Source: Gelidibacter pelagius (lineage in GTDB: Bacteria > Bacteroidota > Bacteroidia > Flavobacteriales > Flavobacteriaceae). From it: a stretch of 64,000 nt of DNA. Positions 1 through 9,400 of this stretch are shown piece after piece (the stretch's first letter is position 1; each line of letters begins with the position of its first letter). Under the pieces are notes generated by a model. It saw only the letters and a list, made by a program, of their open reading frames with translations. It was not told the origin of the DNA and made no database searches. The stretch is taken from assembly GCF_017581925.1 (NCBI RefSeq), contig NZ_JAGEVG010000003.1, forward strand, positions 124,001-188,000, written 5' to 3'. A program made the position numbers and the translations under genes.

Positions 1-1049
1 TGATCAAGGCACAAGTTCATGCAGGTGGACGAGGTAAAGGTGGCGGTGTTAAATTGGCCAAAAACCTAAAAGAAGTTGAGGAAATTGCAGGAAACATCAT
101 CGGCATGCAATTGATAACACCTCAAACTTCCGCTGAAGGAAAAAAGGTGCATCAAGTTTTGATAGCTGAAGACGTTTACTACCCAGGAGCAAGTGAGACG
201 AAAGAGTTTTACGTTTCAGTTCTTTTAAATAGAGGTACTGGGCGAAACATGATCATGTATTCTACTGAAGGTGGGATGGATATCGAAACCGTTGCAGAAG
301 AAACACCTCATTTAATTTTCACTGAAGAAATTGACCCTTCAGTAGGTATTTTACCTTTCCAGGCAAGACGCGTGGCTTTTAATCTTGGTTTGGAAGGCAA
401 TGCCTTCAAAGAAATGACCAAGTTTATAACCAATCTTTATACAGCTTATGACAAATCAGATTCATCCTTATTTGAAATCAACCCTGTGTTGAAAACAAGT
501 GATGATAAGATTATTGCTGTAGATGCAAAGGTTACTATTGACGACAATGCTTTATACAGACATAAGGATTATTTGGATTTACGTGATTTACGCGAAGAAA
601 ATGCCATTGAAGTAGAAGCAGGTGCTTTGGGTCTAAACTATGTAGATTTAGATGGTAACGTTGGCTGTATGGTTAACGGTGCAGGTTTGGCTATGGCAAC
701 TATGGATTTAATTAAGCAAGCAGGCGGGGAGCCAGCAAACTTTTTAGATGTTGGTGGTACGGCCGACGCGGCCCGTGTTGAGGCTGCATTCAGAATTATC
801 CTTAAAGATCCAGGTGTAAAAGCTATATTGATCAATATTTTTGGAGGAATTGTACGTTGTGACAGAGTTGCACAAGGTGTGATTGATGCTTACAAGAATA
901 TGGGGAACATCAAGGTGCCAATTATTGTACGTTTGCAAGGAACGAATGCTGATATCGCCAAACAATTGCTTGACGATTCAGGATTAGATGTTTTAAGTGC
1001 AACTGAATTTCAGGAAGCTGCTGATAAAGTTCAAGCGGTTTTAGCTTAA
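1..1049 (+). CDS. sucC: Succinyl-CoA ligase (ADP-forming) subunit beta, 5' end off window
   Basis: Beta subunit of succinyl-CoA synthetase, the TCA-cycle enzyme that interconverts succinyl-CoA and succinate with nucleotide phosphorylation, in complex with SucD. The frame is open from base 3 and reads IKAQVHAGGRGKGGGVK, the ATP-grasp nucleotide-binding stretch near residue 45 of the family, so roughly 45 N-terminal residues lie outside the window. The C-terminal CoA-ligase half is clear: GNVGCMVNGAGLAMATMD, FLDVGGTADA and NIFGGIVRCD. An internal TTG at base 54 is not a real start, because homology continues upstream of it. No sucD follows directly; the gene is closed by a strong terminator. 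Identification is secure. Confidence 0.97.
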   Translation, partial: IKAQVHAGGRGKGGGVKLAKNLKEVEEIAGNIIGMQLITPQTSAEGKKVHQVLIAEDVYYPGASETKEFYVSVLLNRGTGRNMIMYSTEGGMDIETVAEETPHLIFTEEIDPSVGILPFQARRVAFNLGLEGNAFKEMTKFITNLYTAYDKSDSSLFEINPVLKTSDDKIIAVDAKVTIDDNALYRHKDYLDLRDLREENAIEVEAGALGLNYVDLDGNVGCMVNGAGLAMATMDLIKQAGGEPANFLDVGGTADAARVEAAFRIILKDPGVKAILINIFGGIVRCDRVAQGVIDAYKNMGNIKVPIIVRLQGTNADIAKQLLDDSGLDVLSATEFQEAADKVQAVLA

Positions 1050-1077
1050 TTAGAATTTATCATTATATAATTTTAGA

Positions 1078-1118
1078 CCTGACAGTCTCGATAGCTATCG
1101 AGACTGTCAGGTTTTTTT
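1078..1118 (+). terminator. Rho-independent terminator of sucC, perfect palindrome
   Basis: A perfect inverted repeat with 17-base arms (CCTGACAGTCTCGATAG at 1078-1094 and its exact complement at 1095-1111) is followed by seven T residues (1112-1118), 28 bases after the sucC stop codon. The arms abut with no loop bases, so a few central pairs must open to form the loop. Confidence 0.85.
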
Positions 1119-1454
1119 AGTGAGACCTATACTTCAAAAGCCAAAGGCGCATTGGAGTATGCTGGTCGAACTAATCCCGCTTTTGGGGCGGGAAGAGACC
1201 CATACTCCAAAAGCTGAGGGCGCATTGAGTTTTGATGGTTGTCTCGATAGCTATCGGGATAATCCCCCTCACGGAGGCTGCCGGGATTGACAGCAACTGA
1301 ACACCAGCTGTCTGCCGCCAGGCAGGCAAAACGGCAAAGTGAAGTTCATTAAGTTTTCCTCCAGATTGATATTCAACGAGTAGGATATAAAGTTTAACCT
1401 GACAGTCGTCTGGTTATTTGAAAATCGATAAGAATCAGAAAAATGAAAGTTGTG
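1119..1454. repeat. Gene-free convergent gap with REP-like debris
   Basis: No ORF is supported between the converging sucC and DUF1456 genes. The stretch holds two diverged copies of a phrase (CAAAAGCCAAAGGCGCATT near 1136 and CAAAAGCTGAGGGCGCATT near 1208), a second copy of the palindromic core of the sucC terminator (TCTCGATAGCTATCGGGAT, 1242-1260), and a small GC-rich inverted motif (CTGCCGCCAGGCAGG near 1312). It looks like decayed repetitive extragenic palindromes, not regulatory DNA. Confidence 0.5.
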
Positions 1455-1712
1455 TTAATCCTCTTTCTTTAGCTTTCCTTTTTCACCTTTCGCTGGCATA
1501 GGTCCACGCAAATGAATGACCAAGCCATTTAGGAAATTACGTAAAATCTGATCTCCGCACTCCATATATTTAGGATGGTCCTCTTTTCTGAAGAACGCCC
1601 CCAATTCGCTTTTTGAGATTCTAAAATCTACCAATTCAAGAATTTTCACAATTTCGTCATCTCTTAGTTTGAGTGCGACACGGAGTTTTTTGAGTATATC
1701 GTTGTTTGTCAT
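1455..1712 (-). CDS. DUF1456 family protein, half-length
   Basis: An 85-residue protein of the DUF1456 (YehS) family, function unknown. The typical start TNNDILKKLRVALKLRDDEIVKIL and the core FRISKSELGAFFRKEDHPKYMECGDQ are seen. The enterobacterial YehS protein has two tandem copies of this module in about 155 residues; here there is one copy followed by a short Lys-rich tail (KGEKGKLKKED). The ATG at 1712 is well placed. It lies downstream of the esterase gene on the same strand, but a 160-base gap with a heptamer array separates them, so co-transcription is uncertain. Confidence 0.85.
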   Translation of the reverse strand: MTNNDILKKLRVALKLRDDEIVKILELVDFRISKSELGAFFRKEDHPKYMECGDQILRNFLNGLVIHLRGPMPAKGEKGKLKKED

Positions 1713-1802
1713 TCGTATGTTATTAGTCTTATAAAATATTATTGATAAGATATTGATAAATTTAGTGATCCTTTAAAACTAATAAAGCTAAATTTTTGAT
1801 TT

Positions 1803-1879
1803 TTCTTAATTCTTAATTCTTAATTCTTAATTCTTAATTCTTAATTCTTAATTCTTAATTCTTAATTCTTAATTCTTAA
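1803..1879. repeat. Heptanucleotide tandem array, 11 x TTCTTAA
   Basis: Eleven perfect copies of TTCTTAA (TTAAGAA on the other strand) run from 1803 to 1879. The last copy contains the TAA stop codon (1876-1878) of the minus-strand esterase, so the array begins inside that gene's stop and forms its 3' untranslated region. Perfect short-unit arrays are prone to slippage, so copy number may vary between strains. Confidence 0.95.
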
Positions 1880-2682
1880 TTCCCAACCAACCACTGATAG
1901 GCTTCTGGAAAATTATGTCGCCACAGCGCCTCATTATGTTGTCCACCTTCTATGATGATTTTTTTAATATGATTTTCAGGAACCCCTTTTTTAAGCAAGA
2001 GTTCTATCATTTTATTTTGATCAGGTATCATTTCAATACTTTCTTCTGAGCCTGCCAAAAAATAAAATCGCGAGTTGGGAGACAGGTCACTTTCAGATAC
2101 AAATTCAAAAATACGATTACTGAACCAGAATGATGGAGAAAATATCCCAGCATTTCCAAAAGTATCTGGATATTTTATAAGGGCATAAAAGGACATTAAG
2201 CCTCCCAATGAGGATCCAAATATTGTCGTATGCTCAGGATCATTTAACGTGCGATAAGTGGTGTCAATATGTGGCTTAAGCGTGTTAATGATGAAGTTGA
2301 GGTACGCATCGGCTTTTCCACCTCCATATTTTTCGTTGGGAAAGGGAGTCAATTCCTCCATACGCTTTTCGTTGCCATGTTCTATACCTATAATAAGAGA
2401 CTTATTATCTGAGATGGAATCAAGATATTCATCCACATTCCATTCTCCAACATAAGAAGTTTCAGCATCAAAGAGGTTTTGTGCGTCCTGCATATAAACC
2501 ACAGGATAATCTTTATTCGAATTGGCATACGCTTTTGGCAGATATAGCCAAATAGTTTTTTTAACCTGCAATTGTGGAGCTTCTAGCTGAAAAGTTGACA
2601 CTTGTTCAGAAGCTGTACTTTGGGCATGACCAAGACTACTAAATGTAAAAATGAGAATAAATAGAAAATGAAGAATTTTCAT
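1876..2682 (-). CDS. Secreted alpha/beta-hydrolase esterase (Fes/IroE/EstD-like)
   Basis: A 268-residue serine esterase of the putative esterase group that includes enterochelin-esterase-like enzymes. Residues 1-20 form a signal peptide ending in GHA-Q, so the product is periplasmic or outer-membrane associated. The nucleophile elbow GSSLGG (156-161, Ser158 in GxSxG) and the C-terminal histidine in EGGQHNEALW (His249) are present. The acid is probably Asp221 or a nearby residue. The substrate cannot be read from sequence; no siderophore genes are nearby, so a general ester or sugar-ester substrate is as likely as a siderophore. A -7 box lies 27 bases upstream. The stop codon is embedded in a heptamer array. 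Confidence 0.85.
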   Translation of the reverse strand: MKILHFLFILIFTFSSLGHAQSTASEQVSTFQLEAPQLQVKKTIWLYLPKAYANSNKDYPVVYMQDAQNLFDAETSYVGEWNVDEYLDSISDNKSLIIGIEHGNEKRMEELTPFPNEKYGGGKADAYLNFIINTLKPHIDTTYRTLNDPEHTTIFGSSLGGLMSFYALIKYPDTFGNAGIFSPSFWFSNRIFEFVSESDLSPNSRFYFLAGSEESIEMIPDQNKMIELLLKKGVPENHIKKIIIEGGQHNEALWRHNFPEAYQWLVGN

Positions 2683-2708
2683 TGGTAAGGGAATTGATTT
2701 CGCATTAG

Positions 2709-2716
2709 CAAATTTA
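2709..2716 (-). promoter_or_regulatory. -7 box (TAAATTTG) for the esterase gene
   Basis: CAAATTTA on the plus strand reads TAAATTTG on the minus strand, matching Bacteroidota consensus TAnnTTTG. It would give a leader of about 20 bases. No clear -33 TTG was seen. Confidence 0.5.
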
Positions 2717-2948
2717 TAAATAAAGGACGGTTGCAGGTCATCGAAACTAAGATTTGATTAGTGAAAAATCGATGAAATGCATTGCTTTTTTAATTTACTG
2801 ATTATCAGTTGATTAATTGTCCGAAATGTATGAAAGTAAGAAAAATACGATGAATTACAGTTTGTTTTTCGATAAGCTACTCATAATCAACGATTATCAA
2901 AATTAAATTCTCTTTAACTTTATAAATATAAAATAAGTTCCCTCTGTT

Positions 2949-3350
2949 ATGATAAATCGTGTAGAAAAATTGAGTCTTCTTTCAGAAATGATTGCATTCG
3001 CACAAACGGATGCTTCCATAAAAACCATAGAATATAAATTCCTCTTAGGTGTGGCCAAACAATTGGAGATATCCCAAGAAGACCTTGTTTATTTATTTGA
3101 ATATCCCGTGAGTTATGTGCATTTAAAATCGCATAGCGAACGGATTGTCCAGTTCCACAGATTGGTATTATTGATGAACCTCGGTCAGAACATTACAAAT
3201 AAAGAACTGGTGAAATTGCATAATTTCGGATTGCGAATGGGGTTGAGCCATGAATCCATAAATCGTGTTCTGGATTTGATGGAAAGCTTTCCAAATAAAA
3301 TCGTACCCCCAGATTTTTTAATTGATATTTTCAAGGTACAGTATAATTAG
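2949..3350 (+). CDS. Small TerB-like all-helical protein
   Basis: A 133-residue, probably all-helical cytoplasmic protein of a family conserved in flavobacteria. The opening (KLSLLSEMIAFAQTDASIKTIEYKFLLGVAKQLEIS) resembles the helical repeat of TerB-type tellurite-resistance proteins, in which paired helices carry acidic metal-binding positions. I infer a TerB-like fold; the function is not known. Such proteins have sometimes been labelled excinuclease subunit B in this group, but this one shares no motif with the true UvrB encoded next to it. It is divergent from the esterase and converges on uvrB. Confidence 0.55.
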   Translation: MINRVEKLSLLSEMIAFAQTDASIKTIEYKFLLGVAKQLEISQEDLVYLFEYPVSYVHLKSHSERIVQFHRLVLLMNLGQNITNKELVKLHNFGLRMGLSHESINRVLDLMESFPNKIVPPDFLIDIFKVQYN

Positions 3351-3559
3351 TTTTTTCAGTAGGCAGTCTTCAGTCATCAGTTGGCAGTCTTCAGTGGGTA
3401 ATTTGCGTTGTGCTATTTTTCCGCAGATACTCGCAGATGGTTTTGTGGTTTTTCAGTTTGCAGCCCTCAGTTTGCAGTGTTTTTATTATTTTCCTCCAGA
3501 TTTCGCAGAGACTCGCAGAAAAACTTTGAATTTCCTAAACTCCTAAACTCATCTCTCAA

Positions 3560-5563
3560 TCACGCCTTCAGCTCCTCCAATTTCCCTTGATACGCTTTAA
3601 TATCATCTCTTAATTGGGCTGCAATAATAAAATCCAAGGCCTTGGCGGCTTGTTCCATGAGTTTTCGTTTCTCTCGGATTTTCTTTTCCAATTGATCCTT
3701 GGTCAAGTATTGGCTTTCAGGCTCTGCTGCTTTTATTGCTTCCAATTCATAGCTGTATGTGCTGACAGAATTCTTGGATAGTACGTTGTCTAAGCTTTTA
3801 TTGAGTGCCGTTGGTGTAATGCCATGTTTTGTATTATAAGCAATTTGTTTATCGCGTCTGTAATTGGTTTCTTCAATGGTTTTTTGCATGCTATTGGTGA
3901 TTCTGTCCGCATACATGATCGCTTTTCCATTTAAGTGCCTTGCAGCTCTACCCACAGTTTGAGTCAAGGAGCGGTTGGATCTTAAGAATCCTTCTTTGTC
4001 GGCATCTAAAATCGCAACTAATGACACTTCTGGTAAATCCAATCCTTCACGTAGCAAATTGACGCCTACCAAAACATCAAATAAACCTTTGCGCAAATCT
4101 TGCATGATTTCTACACGTTCCAAGGTATCTACATCACTATGGATATAACGTACCCTGATTTGGATTCTGTCCAGATATTTGGTCAATTCTTCGGCCATGC
4201 GTTTGGTTAATGTCGTCACCAGGATCCGTTCGTCTTTTTCCACACGCTGATGAATTTCGTCAATCAAATCATCAATTTGGTTCAAACTTGGACGTACTTC
4301 AATGATCGGGTCCAATAAACCCGTCGGGCGGATCAATTGTTCCACATAAACCCCATCGCTTTTTTGCAATTCATAGTCGGCAGGAGTTGCACTAACGTAG
4401 ATGACTTGGTTTTGCATGGCTTCAAACTCTTCAAACTTGAGAGGTCTATTATCCATCGCTGCGGGAAGTCTAAAACCATATTCCACCAAGTTTTCTTTTC
4501 GGCTTCTGTCACCACCATACATAGCGTGCACCTGGGAAATGGTGACATGACTTTCATCGACGACCATCAAAAAATCATCTGGAAAATAGTCCAACAAGCA
4601 GAAAGGACGTGTCCCTGGCAAGCGTCCGTCCAAATAGCGTGAATAATTTTCAATTCCAGAACAGTACCCTAATTCCCGGATCATTTCCAGGTCAAATTCA
4701 GTACGTTCTTTTAATCGTTTTGCTTCTAAATGTTTTCCGATCTCTTTAAAATAGTCATGTTGTTTGACCAAATCATCCTGAATTTCCCTGATGGCACCTT
4801 GAAGGACCTCAGGTGACGTTACAAACATATTTGCTGGATAGATATTGATTTGATCGTACAATTCAATAACCTTATTATTCTGAATGTTGAAGGCTTCAAT
4901 TTCTTCAATTTCATCACCGAAGAAATGAACACGCACGCCATAATCTGCATATCCGGGGAAAATATCTACGGTGTCACCTTTTATTCTGAAATTCCCGTGG
5001 TTGAAATCGGCTTCCGTCCTTGAATACAGACTTTGGACCAATTTATGGAGCAATTTTGTTCTGGAAATGACTTGGTCTCTTTTGAGTGTGATGACGTTTT
5101 TTTGGAATTCCACGGGATTTCCAATTCCGTATAAACAAGATACCGAAGCTACCACAATGACGTCTCGTCTGCCCGAGAGTAGGGAAGAAGTCGTGCTCAA
5201 TCGCATCTTTTCTATTTCTTCATTGATAGAGAGATCCTTTTCTATATATACACCGGAAACAGGGATGTAGGCTTCTGGTTGATAGTAATCATAATAGGAG
5301 ACAAAGTACTCCACAGCGTTTTCTGGAAAAAACTGTTTGAATTCAGAGTAAAGTTGTGCCGCCAAGGTTTTGTTATGCGCCAAAACTAATGTAGGGCGTT
5401 GTACTTCTTCAATGACATTGGCCACGGTAAAAGTCTTTCCAGAACCCGTTACTCCTAATAGGGTTTGGTACTTCTCATTGTTCTCAATGCCTTTGGAGAG
5501 TTGCTTTATAGCCTGAGGCTGATCTCCAGTAGGTTTAAATTCCGATTTGATTTTGAATTTCAT
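3560..5563 (-). CDS. uvrB: UvrABC excinuclease subunit B
   Basis: Nucleotide excision repair helicase-like subunit that takes over damaged DNA from UvrA and recruits UvrC. It is full length at 667 residues. Walker A GVTGSGKT is at 37-44, the damage-probing beta-hairpin YFVSYYDYYQPEAYIP starts near 87, the DESH box (VVDESHVT) lies near 336, and helicase motifs VNLLREGLDLPEVSLVAILDADKEGF and QTVGRAARH follow. The last 40 residues form the UVR domain (EKKIREKRKLMEQAAKALDF) that contacts UvrC. Start MKFKIKSEFKPTGDQPQAI is the usual family start. A -7 box lies only four bases upstream of the ATG, so the message may be leaderless. Confidence 0.97.
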   Translation of the reverse strand: MKFKIKSEFKPTGDQPQAIKQLSKGIENNEKYQTLLGVTGSGKTFTVANVIEEVQRPTLVLAHNKTLAAQLYSEFKQFFPENAVEYFVSYYDYYQPEAYIPVSGVYIEKDLSINEEIEKMRLSTTSSLLSGRRDVIVVASVSCLYGIGNPVEFQKNVITLKRDQVISRTKLLHKLVQSLYSRTEADFNHGNFRIKGDTVDIFPGYADYGVRVHFFGDEIEEIEAFNIQNNKVIELYDQINIYPANMFVTSPEVLQGAIREIQDDLVKQHDYFKEIGKHLEAKRLKERTEFDLEMIRELGYCSGIENYSRYLDGRLPGTRPFCLLDYFPDDFLMVVDESHVTISQVHAMYGGDRSRKENLVEYGFRLPAAMDNRPLKFEEFEAMQNQVIYVSATPADYELQKSDGVYVEQLIRPTGLLDPIIEVRPSLNQIDDLIDEIHQRVEKDERILVTTLTKRMAEELTKYLDRIQIRVRYIHSDVDTLERVEIMQDLRKGLFDVLVGVNLLREGLDLPEVSLVAILDADKEGFLRSNRSLTQTVGRAARHLNGKAIMYADRITNSMQKTIEETNYRRDKQIAYNTKHGITPTALNKSLDNVLSKNSVSTYSYELEAIKAAEPESQYLTKDQLEKKIREKRKLMEQAAKALDFIIAAQLRDDIKAYQGKLEELKA

Positions 5564-5567
5564 TTTA

Positions 5568-5575
5568 CAAATTTA
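5568..5575 (-). promoter_or_regulatory. Possible -7 box immediately upstream of uvrB
   Basis: CAAATTTA (TAAATTTG on the minus strand) ends four bases before the uvrB ATG at 5561-5563. If used, transcription would begin at or within a base or two of the start codon. No well-spaced -33 TTG was found. Confidence 0.35.
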
Positions 5576-5801
5576 ACCAAAGTTTTTTGAAGAATAACTG
5601 CAATTTTAATTAAGGTATTATGAATACTTTAGACTTGTTCTTGTGAAAGGGTTTGGATTAAAATTAAATGCATTAAGGTTAAATCCATTACTATTTTAAG
5701 GTTATTTTTACCAGAGGCTTACTTGCAAAGCGACTCTTTTAATAGTGCTTTAAACAGTAAGATATAAGATAATTATTTAACAATTCTTAAAAACAGAATA
5801 T

Positions 5802-6335
5802 ATGAAAACTTTAAAAAAAATTACTTTCGTTATGTGTATGCTCGTAGCTTTCAGCGCTTTTTCACAAACCAAAAAGGATAAAAAGATAATGTCTGACGCC
5901 AACGATGCGAAAGAGGCCCTTATAAAAGCTGATCCTGGTCTTACCAAATACTTTGAAAATGCTGCTGGATACGCTTTGTTTCCAAATGTAGGGAAGGGCG
6001 GATTTATCATCGGTGGTGCTTCTGGAAATGGAGTGGTTTATGAAAATGGCGTTGCCGTTGGAATGGCAGACCTAAAAAAATTGGATATTGGACTCCAGGC
6101 AGGAGGACAGGCCATTATTCAGGTGATATTTTTTGAGACTGATGTTGATTTGGCCAGATTCAAAGAAGGGAACTTTAAGTTTTCAGCAGAAGCGACTGCT
6201 GTAGCTGTAGAAAAAGGAGTTGCAGTAAGTACTAGTTATAATGACGGTGTTGCTACATTCGCACTGCCTAAAGCTGGACTTATGGCAAGTGCTTCTGTCG
6301 GTGGTCAGAAATTTAGTTATAATGCATTTTACTAA
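5802..6335 (+). CDS. Secreted SYLF (Ysc84-type) domain lipid-binding protein
   Basis: A 177-residue protein with a signal peptide (residues 1-21, ...AFSAFSQ) followed by a SYLF/Ysc84 domain. Typical blocks are YFENAAGYALFPNVGKGGFIIGGASGNGVVYENG and the closing ASASVGGQKFSYNAFY. Eukaryotic members bind phosphoinositides; bacterial members are exported envelope proteins of uncertain role. The last residues are aromatic, as in many family members. It is a single-gene unit flanked by a clear terminator. Confidence 0.85.
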   Translation: MKTLKKITFVMCMLVAFSAFSQTKKDKKIMSDANDAKEALIKADPGLTKYFENAAGYALFPNVGKGGFIIGGASGNGVVYENGVAVGMADLKKLDIGLQAGGQAIIQVIFFETDVDLARFKEGNFKFSAEATAVAVEKGVAVSTSYNDGVATFALPKAGLMASASVGGQKFSYNAFY

Positions 6336-6376
6336 GATTATGTGATGATTCAATGGGAGTCATTTTAATGATAAAC

Positions 6377-6409
6377 GTCCATAATTAAATTATTATGGAC
6401 TTTTTTTTT
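6377..6409 (+). terminator. Rho-independent terminator of the SYLF gene
   Basis: Nine-base arms GTCCATAAT (6377-6385) and ATTATGGAC (6392-6400) with a six-base loop are followed by nine T residues (6401-6409), about 40 bases after the stop codon. Confidence 0.85.
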
Positions 6410-6487
6410 GGTAGTTGGTTGATTTAATGTAGGGATTTAAATCATCCTACATTCTCATCAGAGGTTCCTTAAATCGATTTTTTGGTA

Positions 6488-9400
6488 TTAGAGCTTTAAA
6501 GCGAAATGCCCTTTTACTTCAAAAATATTGTCATTTTTTTTAATTTTTCCAACGAACCAATAATCTGATGAGGGCATTATTTGTCCATTATAAGTCCCAT
6601 CCCAACCTTGAGAACTTGAAGTCAAGGTGGTAATGTGCTTACCATATCTGTCAAAAATATTAATTACACTTCCGGGTAAGGTTTCGATACCACTGATGTG
6701 CCAAGTGTCAAAATAACCATCATTATTTGGCGTCACAAATTTGGGCGCGTCAATAACTACGACTTCTTTATTGGTTTTGGCACAGCCATTCAAATCTATA
6801 ATGGCAATGGTGTGATATCCTAAGGTCACATTTCTAAATATATTGGACTCTTGTGGTGGACCATCATCCAAACTATAGAGATAGTTGCCAATGCCACTAA
6901 TGGTGATGGTAATATTGTTTGGATCTGAAAAATCGACAGTTTCGGTGGCATCAATTGTTGCGGACTCAGAGGCCATGACCTCAAACTCTTGAAAGGTTTG
7001 ACAGCCAAAGCTACTGGTAACCATTACAGAATAAGTACCAATGTTGGTAATATCAATTTCAGGCGTAGTCGCGCCAGTTGACCATAAATATGTATCTGCA
7101 GTGTTGTTCGTAATAGCATTTACAACTAATGGTAAATTGTCAATACAAAGTATCTGATCAGTAATAGTAACAAATGGTCTTGGATGAACAATGGCGGAAA
7201 ACTGTGTGGTACTAAAACAGCCTGTGGTCACATTGGTAACCCTTACGTAAATAATTTGTCCGTCCGTAGCTGAATATATATTTTCTAACGGATTGGTGCC
7301 TGAATTTGCTGACCTCTGAGAGTCGTGGTAACTAACGTCGTAATTATTTAGGTTTTGGCTGTTGCCTAAAATTGTATTCGTTTGTTGTGAAAGGTCAAAA
7401 GCAAAGAGACCATCAAAATCATCGTCACAATTCTCCAAATCATCTGGTGTATTTGCCAGAGGTAAAGGCAATACGACCAAATAAAAATCATAAAAAGATA
7501 TGCAACCGGTTACTGAGTTTTCCAATCGTGCATAAATCCGATCGTTTGTGGTCGTGTAGATGTAATCCGTGCTTATTGCATTTTCATCGTCATCGGCGTC
7601 CTTCTGAGTTGAATAATATGAAAGAGAAATATTCGATTCTGGGGTTATGAGGTTATCTATGGTAATGAGGTTAAAGCTATTCTCAGGATTGGAACATATT
7701 AGATGGTTTTTAAAATCATTTATTTCAGGTGGCAAATTGACTTTTAAGTTGATGGGCAAATTGACAAAGCAGTTGGAGACCGTATTGTTGATTTTTATAT
7801 AAACGGTTTGATTAATTGAGGTATTCTTATAATTTTCAGGGTTCGGAATAATTTGACTGTCTGTTTCAGCACCTTCTAACGATTCATGATAGGTAATTAT
7901 AATATTGTCCTGTCTGAGATCCAAAACGTCAATTTCTACAACCGTTAAATCAAAAATGACGGAGCCATCTGCGTCAATGTCGCAAGCAACTAAATCGGAT
8001 GGTGTGGTCACCGCTGGCAGTTGAACCACGTTTATTGAGAATTTAGTCAATGCATGACAATAGGTGCCATTTTCAATACGTGCAAAAATTGGTTGTGGAT
8101 TAACCGTGTTGGTATAGTTTGTTAAATCGGTGATAGGGTTAACATTGTCTTTAGCATCTTCTTCTGAGGTGTACAAGGTAATGTCTATAGGTTCATTAAT
8201 GCCTTTTGATATTTCAGATATTTTTGTGTTGAGATCAAAAGTGACAATCTCGTCATTGCTTAGGTCATCACAAATAAATTCATCCTCTGGCGCGTTAAAT
8301 GGTGGAAGCGAACCCACTTCCAAAGCGAATGATGCCGTGCCATAACATCCAGGATCTGTTGTGGCTTCAACTCTAACATATACGGTTTGCGGACTTGAAG
8401 TATTTGGATAAGGCGCGAATTTATCAATGACATTTACACGGTTTTCTGCATCCTCAGACGTTCTAAAATACAAAACATGCTTCCCTGTCTGTCCATTTAA
8501 TATTTCTTCATCTTTCTCATAAAAATAAAAATCTGCAATAGGATTGCCGGCTGCTTCACAGTTTTCGAAGTTAGAGATAGGTATAAATTGAGGGAGCGTG
8601 TTGATATAAACATTCAGATTAGCAATGCTGGCACAACCTGTAATATCGTCTTCAACCCGCACTGCAATATATTGTGTCGGACTATTATAATTCTCTGGAT
8701 TGGGGATGGGATCGTCTCCGCTAAGGGCTAGATTATAATTGTTATGAAACGAAATTGTCAGTCCTGTGGTATCGGCAACGAGTTCTGGAATTTTGCTTGT
8801 AAGATCCACAAAATAATACCCATCCAAATCATCATCACATTCTGTAATCTCAGCGTCGCCAATAATCTCTGGAGGTAATTCAATTTGTATAGTTAAAGGA
8901 GTAACATCATAGCATGTCGTCATCGTGTTGGTTACGCGTGCATAAATTGTTATTGGATTGCCTTCGTTATAAATTTGTGGATCTAGAGTGGGTTCGTTGT
9001 TCAAAGCGTCTTCCTCGGTCTCAAAATATCGAACATTGGCACCGTTTACCCCTTGGCTCACATAAGCGTCAAAGGTCTCCAACAAAATATTGGCAACACC
9101 GTCTTGATCGGTATCACAATATATAACAGGATCAAGGTTCTGTAATGTTATTGGCGGATTGACAATTAAATTGATAGTCAAAAAGTTATCGCAGTCGTCA
9201 CCAGAGACGGTAATATAAAGAGGGTGCGGGATTGGCGGAATATTAGAATCGACAGTATATGGAACGTTCTTATCGAGAGCATTCATACTATTTTCTTGAT
9301 CGGTTTGGCTTTCATAGAAAATAGCTTCAAATCCCTCGTAGCCATTAAGCAATTGCGATTCTACCTCGAGCAGGTCAAAATCAACAATACCGTCTAGCGA

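Noticed and set aside
1803-1879. Heptamer array as a possible CRISPR
   Set aside because: Units are 7 bases with no spacers; no cas genes present.
3351-3559. Small plus-strand frames in the CAGTCTTCAGT-rich gap before uvrB
   Set aside because: Low-complexity repeats (GCAGTCTTCAGT, CGCAGA) that encode no stable protein pattern; left as repeat-rich gap.
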